DNA of 64,000 bases from Rhipicephalus microplus (lineage: Eukaryota > Arthropoda > Arachnida > Ixodida > Ixodidae). The position numbers and the translations under genes are program-made. Under the pieces are notes generated by a model, which was given only the letters and a program-made list of their open reading frames with translations, ran no database searches and was not told where the DNA came from. Of the stretch, positions 45,805 to 59,120 are shown one piece after another. Position 1 is the first letter of the stretch. Each line of letters begins with the position of its first letter. The DNA lies in assembly GCF_043290135.1 (NCBI RefSeq), contig NC_134710.1:204684192-204748191 (forward strand), in the 5' to 3' direction.

Positions 45805-46000
45805 GTGGCCTAGTTGGTTTTTATTGAGATCACAAAAAGCATTTTTCGATCCGCCGGGATTCATTAACGTGCATCTAAATGTATGTACACTTGTATTGTT
45901 CCATATCACTCCCCCCCCCCCCCCCCCATTGGCTGAGAATCAAACCCATGCCCTTGGGTTCAGCAGCATAGTATCTTGCCTGCGAAGCTACCAGAAAGGG
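45805..46000 (-). mobile_element. Highly diverged Ruka-like SINE
   Basis: On the minus strand a head-like TTGCAGGCAAGATACTATGCTGCTGAACCC, a B-box-like GGTTTGATTC and an ACATACATTTAGATGCACGTTAATGAA body keep the family order. It is interrupted by a poly-C run at 45911-45928. Confidence 0.5.
45911..45928. repeat. Poly-C run
   Basis: About 18 consecutive C bases lie within the diverged SINE. It is a known type of sequencing and assembly risk. Confidence 0.9.
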
Positions 46001-48370
46001 CTAGAAAAAAAGGGCCAGATTATTGTTGTAAGATAAAAATACTTCCAAAAGGCTGCAAGCGCTTTTACAGTGAACTATTCGCTAGTTGTCCATTGTTCAC
46101 GAAGGAGAATGATAAGCAATTCTAAAACATAAGCTGATTGTACAGTACATTCAAAATATTTATTATAAATGTACCAAAGGAAAAAAAAACTGACCATAGC
46201 ATAGTGGTTGTTTTTGGCTATGGTATCACTTGTCACGTTGGAAACAAAAATAGTGATAAACAAGCTAGAAAAATTTACTCGACTATTATTTTTTAGTGAT
46301 TGAAGACAACCCGTGCATATAAAATGTTTTCTTTAAGGTTAACACTGCAGTTGCGAATGCAACAAAACACGTATGAGCACGATTCAAGTGAAACCGACTA
46401 AGCCATGTCATTGCTCGTGTCAAATAACTGAGAAACGCAAAAACGAAAGAGCATCCTACTTTTGGCTTGTTCGTAAATGTTGAGAAGCGATTATCGTCCA
46501 CTTTTATCCAATCTAGTTAAATTGCGTATATCTTTACCGCATCGGAAAAAGTACTATAGAGACTCGTCATGGAGTGCACGAACACTAGTGATACCGCCCT
46601 TAATAGGTGCCCCCGCGGCACACAAATGAGCTACTGCAGCAAGCGGCTGATGAGTTTTTCTCTGCGCAATGTGTCTGCTGGTCTTATCGTTTTCAGGCTC
46701 CGCAACTCTGCTACGGAGCTCACCAAGGTGAACCCAGTAAATTAGATGATGGGTAGCATATATCCCCGCATTAGAGAGAGGCAACCAACCCGCTATTGCA
46801 GATTGCCGACTCGGCATTGGCCAGCGGTGCACTTCGACTGATGAGGAACCCCGCTTTGCACTTCAGAGTTTTCATTTCGGACCTGTAACTAGCTGCCATC
46901 GCCCGGAGAGAGAAGAAGAATTCCCAGTGAAACCTCTTCTGAATATTCATCAAGGGATCTGATTTCAAACGCATTAAAAGGAAAACACTGGTGCTTCGAC
47001 GAAAACTTTTTCGACAAAAAAAATGTCTTTCCTGATTCATAAGCATTTTTGTTCGTGAGTGCTGTGTATCATTGACTGGTGGCCTCCGCTAAAAACAAGC
47101 AGGACATCCGGTCTTGCTGTAATTAATTTACGCATATTCATTCTGAAATAAGCAATTTTTGTAAATAGGAAGTCTGAATTTCATGATGAAAGTGCTCTGC
47201 AGTTGTTGCTGCAGATCACTGAAGGTATCAGCGAGATTACCCTATGGCCAACTTGGTTTGTCGCGCGGGTTCCAGAAAAGTAGGCAACTTGTAGTTGTCT
47301 TTGTTGTTCGAGGAGACTCATTTCTTTGACGTTTTTTTGTTGCTTGTGCTTGGTTCGTGACTAGACTCCGCGTCGGCACAAAGGTTGTATGCCCTCGCAA
47401 CAGAGTTGTCATTGGTTTCTTTCAGTAATTCATATGCTCAGTACATCTTCTCGTGTAAATTCGACAAAAACGGGCATCCCGCAACAAAATGAAGCTGGTG
47501 TGCTTCGTTCTACCAGATTTCACTACCTGAAGCTAGATGTGAACTCTCTATATTATTAGCGGTCTCCACCTTCAATGAATCTTTTAATGGTACTCTGTAT
47601 CTGGCCTGAACTCTATGATTTCTAAATAAACTGTATGCATGCGTAGTGAAATTCTTGTAAATTTTTCATTTATTTGCAAACCATCTCTAACTTGAAGACC
47701 AATCAATAAAGCAAAAATGTATTTCTACTTATATGGTCCTGGTTAGTTTAAATTAAAATATTTATTGATCAAAACAAAAACTGTACCTATACTACCACCT
47801 CTGTGCAATTTGACTACAAATTTGGTCGTAATGTTCAACTGCATGGCTACTTTTGACTTGATTTTTGCGCCTTTTAATGTCCACCGAACAACAACTATGT
47901 CTCGCACAACCGAATTGCCGAGAGTGTCCATAGCGAAAAGTAATTATTTGTTAATGAAAAGGTTTCTAAACAAACGCATTTCTCAGTGAAGTTCTGCATG
48001 GGCCCCCATTATAAAGCTCAAGTATGGCGCGAGCCCTGTGGCCTACCTTGAAATGTTTAGCCAGAGCCCACATAGACACAGGTACAATTCGGTCACGCAG
48101 GAAGGTATCTCTTCGTGCTGATTATTATAATTCTTTTATCCGGTCGTTTGTAGAAGGTAATGAGGTGGCAAATTCGATGTTCATAGATTAAAATGCCCCT
48201 TCACTCATAGTAGTATTTTATGGTACAATTCGCAACAATGCTGTGCTTCAGGCATGCTCATGAATACATCAAATATAAATTATTTTTAATAATGCAGTAC
48301 ATTTATAGTCATGGAAATCAATGTGGACAGGCAAGAAATCTTTCCAAAAATTTTTAAACTGATTTGAGTC
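46001..48370. other. Unassigned DNA
   Basis: The minus frames at 46554-46832 and 46771-47046 overlap and show no domain I recognise. The rest is AT-rich. Confidence 0.4.
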
Positions 48371-48377
48371 CTTCGAG

Positions 48378-48525
48378 CCCGGCCGCGGCACTCACATTTT
48401 TGATGGATGCCCTTTTACTATGATATTACTGCACAGTATTGAAACCAGATGGTCAAAATTTCCTGAGTCTTCTACTATGGCGTCTCTCGTAATCATATTG
48501 TTTTGGGACATAGAACCCCGATCAT
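48378..48525 (+). mobile_element. Diverged, internally deleted Ruka-type SINE
   Basis: GGCCGCGGCACTCACATTTTTGATGG, then CAGATGGTCAAAATTTCC, CTTCTACTATGGCGTCTCTC and TTTTGGGACATAGAACCCC follow the body order. The tRNA-like head and part of the middle are missing. Confidence 0.75.
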
Positions 48526-50400
48526 TATTATTACTATTATCAATATTTATTGATATAATAAGACAAAGCATATAACTAAGACAAAAGATCTGGTAAATCA
48601 AAATTCATCCAATTCTTTTTGATGATATCATGCACACTTCACAATAGAAACAACGATGACGATTTATATTCTTGATAATGACCATTTAGAACTTACAGAT
48701 TCAGCAAGATGGGGCAAGAAGAAAGCAAAAGCAGATACAATTAGTTCTTGTTATAACCATGACAGCAAGATGTGAAATGGTTAGCATGACACTAAATTAC
48801 CATATTTACACTGCCCCGCATAACGCATCAGTTAATCCCAAATAAAGGGTTCTTACTTTATTTGGGACATAAGGACAGGAATGAGGCTTAAATTAGCCCG
48901 CAGGGCACAAGAACTTAACCCAAAGATGATGTTTTATGAATAATATTTCGCAAACATTAGTAAAATACAAAAGTAAGCATGTTCTTGCAAAAAAAAAACA
49001 GCATGTACATCAATCAGCACATCCTGCTACAAGCAGGTCCTTCAAGTAGTGCGTACCTAGCTGCAGGGAAAACTGCGTTAGTGATATATTGGCGCTCGTG
49101 GTTGATTTGCTAAGCACAAGAACATGGGCTGAAGAGTTGTTCATTATTTACGCTTGCTTACGCAAACACATTGTGCGTCTTTTTCCTCTTTTTTTTTGAA
49201 AAGGAAGAAAAAAAGCTAACTTCTTTTATTATTGGTGCTCTTGCTGAGAGGAGGCACACTCAGGGCCAGCCTTCTGCATGCGTGCACGTCGGCTCGGCCC
49301 TAAATGTCTCCAACCATGCAATAAATTACGTGCAGGTGTGCTCAAAGGCTTGACTTGGAATCTCCATTGTGTGGGCCCGAGTCCAGCTTTGGCCTATGCC
49401 TTCATGCCTGGGCTTCGGCTTGGCTGTACCTAAAGACCCTTCAGATGGCCTAGCTAGGCTGTCCGAAGTGAGTTGGATAAGGGTTTCGGCTCAACCCATG
49501 GCCTTGCAGTGATCTAGTTCTTTCAAGCTTACCAGTTCCTGTCGTACCATTTGATATATAAAAATAATCAATTCGTGATACAAGGTTAACTGCACAACAT
49601 TAGAGGTGGTTTCAGAAGTTGCATGAAAATGGGCGATGAGACACAAAGCAGATAAATAACATTGTTCGTCTATTGTATTTGTCTTTAAGGAGAAGAGCCG
49701 TGCCTTCCTACAACCTCTGAGCGCGTAAGGGCCAGTCTTCCTGGCGCATGCCGTCGCTTCGGAACGTCTACAGGTTTAAATGGGTACTGACACAAAATTT
49801 TGTGGTCGAGATAGCCGGTGTAATCAATTTCCGTGAACATGCCTATATCATCTTCTGAATATCAACAGCGAACACAGCATGGAAGGTATTTCACAGGAAT
49901 TCTCATGTTTGGTTTTGAAGGTATTGACGCCATGAAAAAGGGACCCCATAGGAAGCCCCATATACTCCTTTCACACTGGAGGTGTTATTCTGTTAGGTTT
50001 ATATGCCATTCATAGCAACAAATTTCATTCAATTCAGTGCAGTGATACACTAAAAATGTAAATGTCATTTGTTCGTCAGGTCAATGTCCACAATTCAAAG
50101 AAAAGTGGCTGGAAAAGTCGAGGGAGGGAAATGTACAGGGCTAAAAAAGGGAAGTCAGTCTTTTCGAAAGACATGCAGGAAGTCGCTTTGCTAAATTATT
50201 ACGCAGAGAAATTTTGTATTGTTGTATATATGGCCACCATAAGCCAAGACAATTCCCTTAGCCAGTAGCCGAAGTCGGTAGAAGTAACACAAGGAACACG
50301 GCGTGCGTGGCATGACGAAAAACAACGACAAAACAAACGTCTCGCATCTATTTAGGTTCTCTAAAACGCGATGTAACAGATGCACTCGTGGTATAGTTTG
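48526..50400. other. Unassigned AT-rich DNA
   Basis: No supported frame or recurring repeat. Confidence 0.45.
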
Positions 50401-50769
50401 CGGCGTGACCGCACATTAACTAAGAGCATTTGGCGTTTGTTCAATTTACAACACTTTCTCGCATGACGAGCGTACAAGAGGGAGCTTGCAACGGAACTGC
50501 CGTAGCCTTATGGGAGAAAACGTCTCCACGTAGGTTCAGTGCACTCGCGCACCTGATTTCATCACTTGAGATACGTGCGTACACGTGCAGAGAGGCATCT
50601 GCTTGTTTTCATCATGACCGACAGTGCCGATGGCAAGGTGCCACTGAGGTAGAGAGTCTATCTTTTGCGAAAGCCTTCTGTACTCGTCCTCGTCATTGCA
50701 GTCGAACTTAATGTATACCCTCTACCCTAGAGACTACTTAAAAGGTGACATTCGGCATTGTCAAATTGA

Positions 50770-51165
50770 CCCGCATTCAGACACGCCAATAATGTTGCTT
50801 TTTGGGGCATCTAATTTTCTCACCACGCTGCTGTAGTCATTCTCGTCCTCGTTCGGCCCGAACTAGAAGTTGTTGAAGACGTCCAACGCGTCGTCCCCAG
50901 CATTGCTCTGTAGTAGTGCTGCCTTCGCTGCTTTCGTTTTCTTCTGGTTCGATACAGCCAATGCTTCCGTCTTTGGCTGGTCCGCTGCCGCCATCACCTG
51001 CAGAAATAACTCAAACTTCTACTTAAACGCTTCCAGTTTTCTGCGACGTTACCCGTCAGCCGCAATGGCTCCGGAGTCTTCAGGCAATCTATAATGTGCT
51101 AGACGAGGAAACAATTTCCTGCGGCGTCGAAGAGCCGCTTCAAACACCATGTACAACTAGCGCGA
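50770..51165 (-). pseudogene. Ty3/gypsy-type Gag remnant
   Basis: On the minus strand the frame passes through LRLTGNVAENWKRFK-like residues (here split by a frame change near 51050), then FELFLQVMAAADQPKTEAL, DDALDVFNNF and FGPNEDENDYSSVVRK. This matches the N-terminal Gag of animal Ty3/gypsy elements (a W-x-x-F-x-x-x-F-E pattern, then an ALDVFN-type motif). No CCHC, protease or RT follows. The element ends where unassigned sequence begins near 50770. Confidence 0.68.
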
Positions 51166-51167
51166 TG

Positions 51168-51800
51168 GATGTAGGGACGACGTTGGCAGTATGATGGTCA
51201 GTGCAAGAATAACAACGATGTTTATTGAGCTTTCCGCTCGCATATAAAGGCACGCGCGAGTGCCGTGAACATACTGCGCAGCACTGCTGCGCAATGACGC
51301 CGATCTTATCAGTACGCGTGCTCCATACAGCGTAGAGATGATCACGTGGCCTTAGGGGTGCGAAGGAGGCTTGACAAAAACGGTGAAAGACTGATTTTTC
51401 ATATAGAGACTGCGTTTCTAAGTGAGGGACTGGGTGGAACATAAAGAAGGTTTGGTGGAACCGGCAATACATCTTGCTTTTTAGAACTTCCTCGAAGACT
51501 ATTTGGAAGCTCGTCATATAGAAGAAGCTTAACGGAGCTTGCATTAACTCGTTCAAGCAAACATTCAAAAACACACACACAAAAACGGGATGCCATATTG
51601 CGTGTATGCGTGCATGAATGTGCGCTTGAATGAGGACACGCCAAGTTGTTTCATGTTTCTTCAATATGACCTCGACAGTTGTGCCGAGGCGCCAGAGTGG
51701 CTTGCGTCTGTAAACCTTCACATTACTTTGTACACACCATAGGTTTGGCTTGTAGTACCAAAGAACACAAGAGCGTGCGTACGCAAGTGGCTTGTAGTCC
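51168..51800 (-). repeat. Possible LTR and leader of the gypsy remnant
   Basis: Just upstream of the Gag remnant (minus strand) is a CTTTATATGCGAG TATA-like site followed by AATAAA (about 51223), then a GTTGTTATTCTTGCACTGA stretch. This order suits an LTR R/U5 region. I could not find a second LTR copy, so the outer limit is a guess. Confidence 0.35.
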
Positions 51801-52940
51801 CCCGCCCTAAAGCTTCCTTTAGGTGCTGCGGGGGTTTATTGATAAGTCACTTTCTCGCCATGAGAAACGTCGATACGCAACCAGATGCGTAATGTAGAAC
51901 AAATATGCACAACAACAATTATTGTTACATAAAACTTAGCAACAATGACGGATATGCGAAGGTATGAGTAAAAATAGCCAACGGCTTCACTGTTCGACTG
52001 TTTTTATAGCGTTGATTAGCAATACTTCTTTTTCCTCTCGTATTGTGTGCGACAGCTGTGGGGGACAGCGGTGCTGGTGAAGGCGGACAACATCGCCACC
52101 TAAAGCGGCTGTTGTTGTGAGCTCATGACAGCAGAAGCTGTAAAATTTCGTTCACAATTAAAAAACCAGTACCCCATATACAGCGACCTCCGCACATTTT
52201 GTCAAGGCAAAAATATCTTCCCAATGCCAAGTTTACTTTTAAAGGGCTAATTAACAAAAACTTCCTAATCAGTGTTTTGCCATAAAATTTATGGCAGCTT
52301 ATTTATGACAAGGTTTCAAGGTGTGAAAATTTATCACAAAATAATTTACATGCGACACCAAAACTATACACTTCATTGGTTTCTTTTTTTCACTTGAAAC
52401 TAGATATTGAATTTTTCCTCTAGAACAAACATTTAAACTGATCACAATATTCTTCTAAAATCATACTTGAAGTTTACTTATTATTAGGTGTATTTTTCTG
52501 CTGTCCGCCTTTAAAACCAAATAAATAATCTGTTAGGTCAATATGATAAACGCCTTCTTATGCAAACACGTCTGAAAAATCTCTTTTCTTTTCTATTTAG
52601 CGGCTCCGAAGCAGAATAGAAGGCAGAGACGGAGTTGTTTTAAGCATTACAACAAAAAGGAAGTTATTATTGAAGAAACTGTTGGCTGACTCATTTCTGT
52701 TTATAGAAGAAGAAGTTAAAATGAACTAAAGCCAGCACATAATCATATTAAAGCTAGTAAAAGGCAAATACTGCACCTCCAGATCTAACAAGGAGGCTTT
52801 GCACTATAAATTCTTCAACCAGACCTGGGTTCACTCGACCGCATTATTAGGCATTTATGTACGGGCACAATTTGTTTTATAAAACGTTGAGCATGATCCA
52901 TCGGCAGTCACGCACATAGTTATCAATACGGAAAATTTTC
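51801..52940. other. Unassigned DNA
   Basis: No frame or recurring repeat recognised. Confidence 0.4.
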
Positions 52941-52948
52941 TTGCCGTG

Positions 52949-54063
52949 CACTCTTAGAAAAAAAGTTAGTAATCAGTTAGTAGACGCGTGTGTTTACTAG
53001 TTTTCGGAGCATTTTACTACCTTTGCGGCGTACTTTTACTAGCTACCAGCTAGTGCAACTGGTAATTTTAGCCGTTACTAGCCAGGGAACCTTTCTTAGC
53101 GTTTTTAACTAAGCAACTACTAAGCCACCTACGTTGCCAAATCGGTCGTAGATGCCGCAGTATATTTTGCCGTAATAGTGACATCGTAAGAAAAATCTAG
53201 GCAAGTTCCAATTTTATTGACTACTTTGGAATAGAAGTTATGTGCTACATAATGGCACACACATACGTAGATAGAAGGTCACATGATGATGCATAGAAAA
53301 CAAGAATTATCTTTTAAATTTTGTGACCTGTAACCAGCACGTGGCGTGTGGTTTCACAGCAGGGGTATGTATATTTTTCAAGCTGTCACTACAGTAGAAA
53401 TCTCCCATGTCAAAGGCCTGAAGATTTACTTGTGCGTGTGTTCTCGTGATCCGTTGATATGAGTTCTCATACTCGTATGAGCATATAATCATGTGAGTAT
53501 AAAAATTTTATGCTCATATAGACTCATATGAGCATATCATATGCTCATATGAGTTCGTATGATCATACATATGTGGATATGATTTGATCATATGATCATG
53601 TCAATTCTCTATAAGTATATTGCTGTGATGCGCACTTACCCCAGTATAGTTACATGGCATAATTCAGAGCGAATAATAATTTACGAGGGCCATGTCAATT
53701 TCTTTTTATCTTATACGTTTGTAATATATTAATATTGATATGGCTACGCACACGAACATTTAACCAAATAGGCGTACACCTCAATTTTCCGGGGGTTACT
53801 AATAATTTAGTAATGAGCTAACCACTTGAGTCAGCACTATTCACTTTCACTTACTGACTAGGTAGTAATTTGAACTACCCAACGACGTAGAGCTTTTACC
53901 CAGACTATTAGTATTTGGGCTAGTGTTTGTTACGAGCCCGATGAGGTAGTGCCTTTCACTAGGTTTATTTTACTAGCTGCATTTACTAGCTGGTTAGTGG
54001 ATTTTGTGACAAGTAATGGGCTAGTACTTAGTTAGTGAATAAACCGACGTTTTTATAACAGTG
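52949..54063. mobile_element. Non-coding DNA element with CACTSTTA-type ends and subterminal repeats
   Basis: The left end CACTCTTAGAAAAAAAG and the right end (reverse complement CACTGTTATAAAAACG) are similar. Within about 200 bp of each end, short motifs such as TTACTAG, TAGTAA and CTAGCTGG recur many times, which looks like transposase-binding subterminal repeats. The centre carries the palindromic ATGCTCATATGAG region. No transposase is visible, so it is non-autonomous. The superfamily is unknown. Confidence 0.6.
53522..53554. repeat. Perfect 33-bp palindrome
   Basis: The arms ACTCATATGAGCATAT and ATATGCTCATATGAGT surround a single C. They lie within about 130 bp (53450-53600) rich in related CATATGAGCATAT-like dyads, so the region can form nested hairpins. 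Confidence 0.95.
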
Positions 54064-56729
54064 TAAGCTATGAAGTTTGGCTAGCTAAAAAGCATGCATG
54101 TCAGTGGGAGAAAACGGCGTGAAGAAAAAGCAGCGCTTCGTGATCTTTGTCTTCGTAGCACATGGTAGCGCAAATCAGGTGACAGGATGACACCAAACAA
54201 GAAATACATACGCAAGCGCTGACTTCTACAGACGAGTTTATGAAACGAAGTCATTTGAGAACTACCTTCTCGACATATTGACCTTTGGCTCATGACAAAA
54301 TCCAAAGGCCTGTTTCAAAAGTCAGTTCCAAACAGCAGCTTCAAAAGCGAAAAACTCACATATGCAACCACAAAATTATCACAAAAATAAAACGAAATGA
54401 CATCTATTATTGCCACATACAAATTTTTCAATCATAAATATGATTGAAAAATTTTTATTCTTCAGTTAAAGCAAGCAATTTATTTATTGTCATATTCATT
54501 CGTTTCATTCGCGCTAATTTCAGTTAGGTGCCAATTTGATTGGTGATGGCACGTATAGCATCTGGTATTATGGAGCAGGCAGCTAATTAATTTGCCTTAG
54601 TATGCGTCTGAAGGTGTAAAACATGCTCTGATCCTGACCATTGCTATGCAATGAATGAAGGGGAGGGACACAGCGGGACCTAATTGCTGCTGCTGAAAAT
54701 GAACCTGATAAAAGTGTGGAACAATTATTTGCTATTTCAATTGAAGTGAACAATAGATAAACGGAGTGAAAGGTTAAATTGACCAGGAACCTTCAGCACG
54801 CGGTAATCCAACCTAAAAACCTGTATATTACCTGTACACTGCACTTTGTAGAATTTAGACGTTGGGCAAGCTGCCGCCGTTTTGCTAAGTAGTGTTACAA
54901 CGTACGCGTAAAGCGTAGGTTGTGGGGCCAGCCTCCATTGGCGGCAAGTTTTATGTTGCTCAACTTTGCTTTTTCTCAACGTCGTCATTTAAACAGTTTA
55001 TTTAAAACAAGAAGTATTTTTTGTATTGTGTTCTTGATTTCACTAAGTCTTTGCTGCATGTTTTTGCGATAGATTTGTTATCCTTGATCAGTGTGGTAAG
55101 GAACCCCAATCGGGTATATCAGTATTTAAAACTGACAAAAATTGCGCATAGCGGTTCAACTTTACGGGTCGAGTTAGCAGCGTTGGATAACTTAAATGTC
55201 CTATAGTTAAATGTTTTGCATATTTTTATGTTTCTAGGCATTGTTCAAACTTTGTTTTCATTTAACTTCATATCCTTCAATAAGCATCTGCAAATGCTGA
55301 AGCAGTCACTTTGCCTGATTCTATACTACTTTGTTTTCAGCTATTCAGCAATTTCTGAAATTTCTGTGCTACCACAGCACCAAATGAAATATTCTTTTAG
55401 TGAAGTTCTGTTTATCACAACAACAACAACGACAAGAATGTAAACACCTAAGCTAATTTCTCCCGGTCTACCTTCACTATAATCCCTTCCAGAAATTTCA
55501 AAAGCATTCATGGCAGCAGTTTCTTCCGTACTATGCCTTGTAGCTTGGCGTGGCCTTCACAAATGTATATTTATATTTTATTGAAATGGCAATCTCCTCT
55601 ATGTCGAATAATTTCAGCTGCGAAGAAACGATCGCCCATCTCCTGTATGAGGGTTACTAACCACACTGGATTTGGTAGGAGTGTCCCGAATTTTCTTCAA
55701 ACGTTCCAAGACCCGCACTAGCCCAGTTGGAACAGCAATAAGTCCCGGATTTCTTCCGCACCATTCAGTTTGGAATTTGCATCTGATCTAATGTACTCCC
55801 AACAACGGCATCACGCTACAGAACACGAAGTTCGCACGAATCAGGCGCACGAAGCAATGCTGGGGTGGCTTGCGGTAGTGGCGAAGGGCTATGGTCGCTT
55901 TAGTTGAACTTCCATGTGAAGTGCTATACCATTTGCGACAACATTCCCCAGTAGAGAAAAGTAGTAGGAACTTTTGCGAGCAGCATGTACTCAGCTGAAG
56001 TACCAAATCAAGACGCCGCCACAGTAAAGAAATGATGAATTTGTCTATATGTCGATCCGAATTTTATTAGTTCCCCTTCAGTGTTACTCAGGTGTGCTCT
56101 GGAAAATACTGCAATATAGAAAACTGATTTTACTGGCTTCCTAATATAGTTATACCCTCCCTCTCCCCTTCCTGGCTTCCTTCGATGAAGTGTTGGTAAC
56201 TCCAGTGTCAATGCGTCAAGAAATATTATTCTGATGCACTAGATGAACTGGATAATATCTTTCTTCACGAAACAAAGAATTCTGAGACAGTGGCCAAGTC
56301 CGTGCTCACCCAAGGAAACTTTGAAAGCATTACATGGACACTTTAGTTATACTATACCAAAATGGTTCCCAATTTTGCGGGGCAGGTATCAATCACTGAT
56401 TTGTATTGTTAGAAGACGTGCACGTTACACACACAATCAATTGCAATATACATACTCAACTCATTCATTAAATTATATGGTTACAATCTTAACATATTAC
56501 TTCACGAAATCAATGGCGAAGTATGAATTTTCCTTTATGAGTCCAGGAATTTTCGTCACCAGCTTCCACATGAGGAATCTTAAATACAACGCAAAGATGG
56601 GCTTGTTTTCCTGTTATCTTTCTGTTTCGTTCTTTTGTGTGAAAATTCTCGACCCCTCTGTACTTACACTTCGGCGCACAATACAAAACGTGGCCTATAC
56701 CCCTATATAGGAATTGGTATAACACGCCA
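54064..56729. other. Unassigned DNA
   Basis: The largest frame is 56243-56710 (plus, 155 codons), opposed by 56510-56725 (minus). Neither shows a recognisable domain, and both lie in AT-rich sequence. A frame piece near 55600-55690 (minus, MGDRFFAAEIIRHRGDCHF) is also unidentified. Confidence 0.4.
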
Positions 56730-57030
56730 GTGAAACATCTCTTTACAGAGGTAGTTTGAGCGTTTATTGTTCATTGTTTCAGAAACGGCAAAAAATTTGA
56801 TACTCATGTTAAGAACGGAAAACAGCTCCAAACTTGCAGCATCCACGGAAACCACGCACAAGATTAGCATACACAGAATGAACGTGGACTAACAACCGTC
56901 ACAGATCGACAATTGAAGCACGCTTTATAAACCGAAGGAAAGGCGCACGAAACAAACGCACACATCTACACAGAACAATCACGAACACCTGTCACAATTC
57001 TCACTTCTCGTGTCAGCAGTGTGCTCGTTT
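56730..57030 (+). mobile_element. T2 left-half copy
   Basis: It matches the left half of T2: CAGAGGTAGTTTGAGCGTTTATTGT, AACCGTCACAGA, the GCGCACGAAACAAACGCACA region, CCTGTCACAATTCTCACTT and GTGTCAGCAGTGTGCTCG. The tRNA-like half is missing. Confidence 0.6.
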
Positions 57031-57390
57031 CGTAAATTTCATCCTGGTTACAGCTTCAGTTCATGTCAGCATATATCAAGGCATTGCTTTCTCCCTATGA
57101 TAGTGCCTATAGAATCAAGGGTGAAAATCTTGTCGATGGAAACGTTCATGGATGAAATGAACACGCGACTGACAAGAGCGAGACATCTTTCCACCATTTT
57201 TCCTGCCAGTCCTCTATCTCTTTCGTCGGTATCATTTTTCATTGGCAAGTTTCTCGCTCTTGATTCTACAAAAGAGACTTCACTTGTCTAGCTTCGCGCT
57301 TCTAACAAAATGATAAGTTTGGGGAATGAATGGCAAACCTGCTCACTTCGAATAGATAAAAAGTATTTCTGTGATATAGTCCTCGTTGAA

Positions 57391-57537
57391 ATGTGGGGTC
57401 CCAAAACCACCATATGATTATGAGAGACGCCGTAGTGGATGGCTCCGGAAAATTAGGCTAACTGGGATTTTTTAACGTGCGCCCAATTCTGAGCCCACGG
57501 GCCTACAGCATATTCGCCTTCATCAAAAATGCAGCTC
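57391..57537 (-). mobile_element. Ruka-type SINE, 5'-truncated
   Basis: It contains the body and 3' block in inverted orientation, from GTGGGGTCCCAAAACCACC to about ATTTTTGATGAAGGCGAATATGC on the minus strand. The tRNA-like head is absent. Confidence 0.88.
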
Positions 57538-58734
57538 TGGTCTTTCCTCCCGTCTTGTTGCAGAAATAATAGCGTCAGAGAAACTTATTTTAAGACTTTT
57601 TTCATGCGTCTGTTTTGCAAGCCGCACAATGCACAACTCATGAGCGAAAGAACGGGCGTAATGATGAGCTCATTTCGAGTTCTATTCTTGAGCGTGCCCA
57701 GTTCCTTGAAATTTCTTGCGAATCTAAAGTTACGTCGTAGTGTCCACATTAAAAAAAACTCATTGCCGCACTTCCTAGACCACACACATTAAATAGGTGT
57801 TGAGAGGTAGTTCCAGATTTTGTTTTCTTCTGAAACAGAAAAGTTGAGAGCAAAAAAGACAGCAATAAAGCTAAAAAAACAAGGCATTAAAACTTTCCCA
57901 CTTTGAAAATGTTTTCAGGAACGGAAGATAATGGCAAGACCACAAGCTCTGTAGTCATAATCACCAAGTCAGGATTTCGGATACTTTTTAGTATCTGTAC
58001 GCACCATGCTGGCACTATTCTTCCGTTTTCTGGTAATGTGTGATTGTATAACGTTTGTGCACTTCGTACGCCGAATTCAAAAGCTCGTACTGGAAGACTA
58101 ATGAAAATCCGAGTCGCTCAGGTCAAAGTCGGCGCGAATATTTTGAAGGAATCCGAATACTTAGGTACCTTTAGAAAGTAGCCGCATAATTATTTTTAGA
58201 AAAATGTGAATGCGAATTAGTGTATACTCTGCATATTGTATATTTTTCTTTGAACTTGTGTAGCATGTCGCGGTTCGTCGTGGGAACAAGCCTAATCTGA
58301 GGTGGTGGTATCTTCCCTTTGATATTTTACGTAATCATCAACACCAAAAGTTAACCCCTTCAATTCTTCTCACATACCACCAAGTATTCTGAAAGCTTTT
58401 TACCGGCATGCATAAGTAAGGCATACTTATACCCGTGAATTTTGACAAAAGAAGATGAGTGGTGGTTCTTACTACCACTTAAGAAGACTCGTGTTAGGTA
58501 ACTGTTAAAAGATGACATCAATTTTCCTATTTCTGGGGAAAGAGCTGCTGAAACAAAAGCATTTACGGCACATTATAAGGCTTAATATAACTGTAATTTC
58601 AGCATTAGAATTGCTCCAGAAACGTTGCCTTTCAGCGCCTTGGCAATGGCCAGATATTTTTCTAAATAGTATTAAACCTCAACGGTAGGTAGTTATAAAA
58701 GGTTAAGTTCTTAGAACTATAGTAAAATTCTTAG
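57538..58734. other. Unassigned DNA
   Basis: The minus frame 57785-57585 (CALCGLQNRRMKK) is not recognised. No repeat structure. Confidence 0.4.
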
Positions 58735-59120
58735 CTGATTTCTTTTAACGCAATAGCGTTAAAGAGCTCATTTCGCTGAAATTCTAGCTTTGGTGTCGGC
58801 GTCGGCGTCTTTGGTTGTGAGCAAAAACTGTCATCTTATACATGACCGAAAAATTGAGGTCAATGCGAATAAAAAATGATAAAAAACCATGGAGCATTGT
58901 AAGAACCTGACCAGGAATGTTTGGGTCCGAGTAGGGTTCGAACCCGGGTAGTTTACGTGGTCAGTGCATGTTCTGCGACACGGCCACGCTTATATTCATG
59001 AAAGCAGTGAAAATAACTTCCTCTGCTTGGAAATGCAGTGAAAGTAACTTCGATGTTTTTTGTATACGCATCCTGTGTATATGCTTCACAATGCATCATG
59101 AAATGATGAAGTAATATTGC
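58735..59120 (-). mobile_element. T3 tRNA-related repeat, second copy
   Basis: On the minus strand, AAGCGTGGCCGTGTCGCAGAA and CCCGGGTTCGAACCC form a tRNA-like head. Next come a long AT-rich body, GACGCCGACGCCGACACC and the end TTTAACGCTATTGCGTTAAA, which is itself palindromic. The order is shared with 37405-37690. Confidence 0.65.

Noticed and set aside
51140..51721. 193-codon minus-strand frame, one of the longest in the window
   Set aside because: It runs through the probable LTR/leader of the gypsy remnant and shows no domain.
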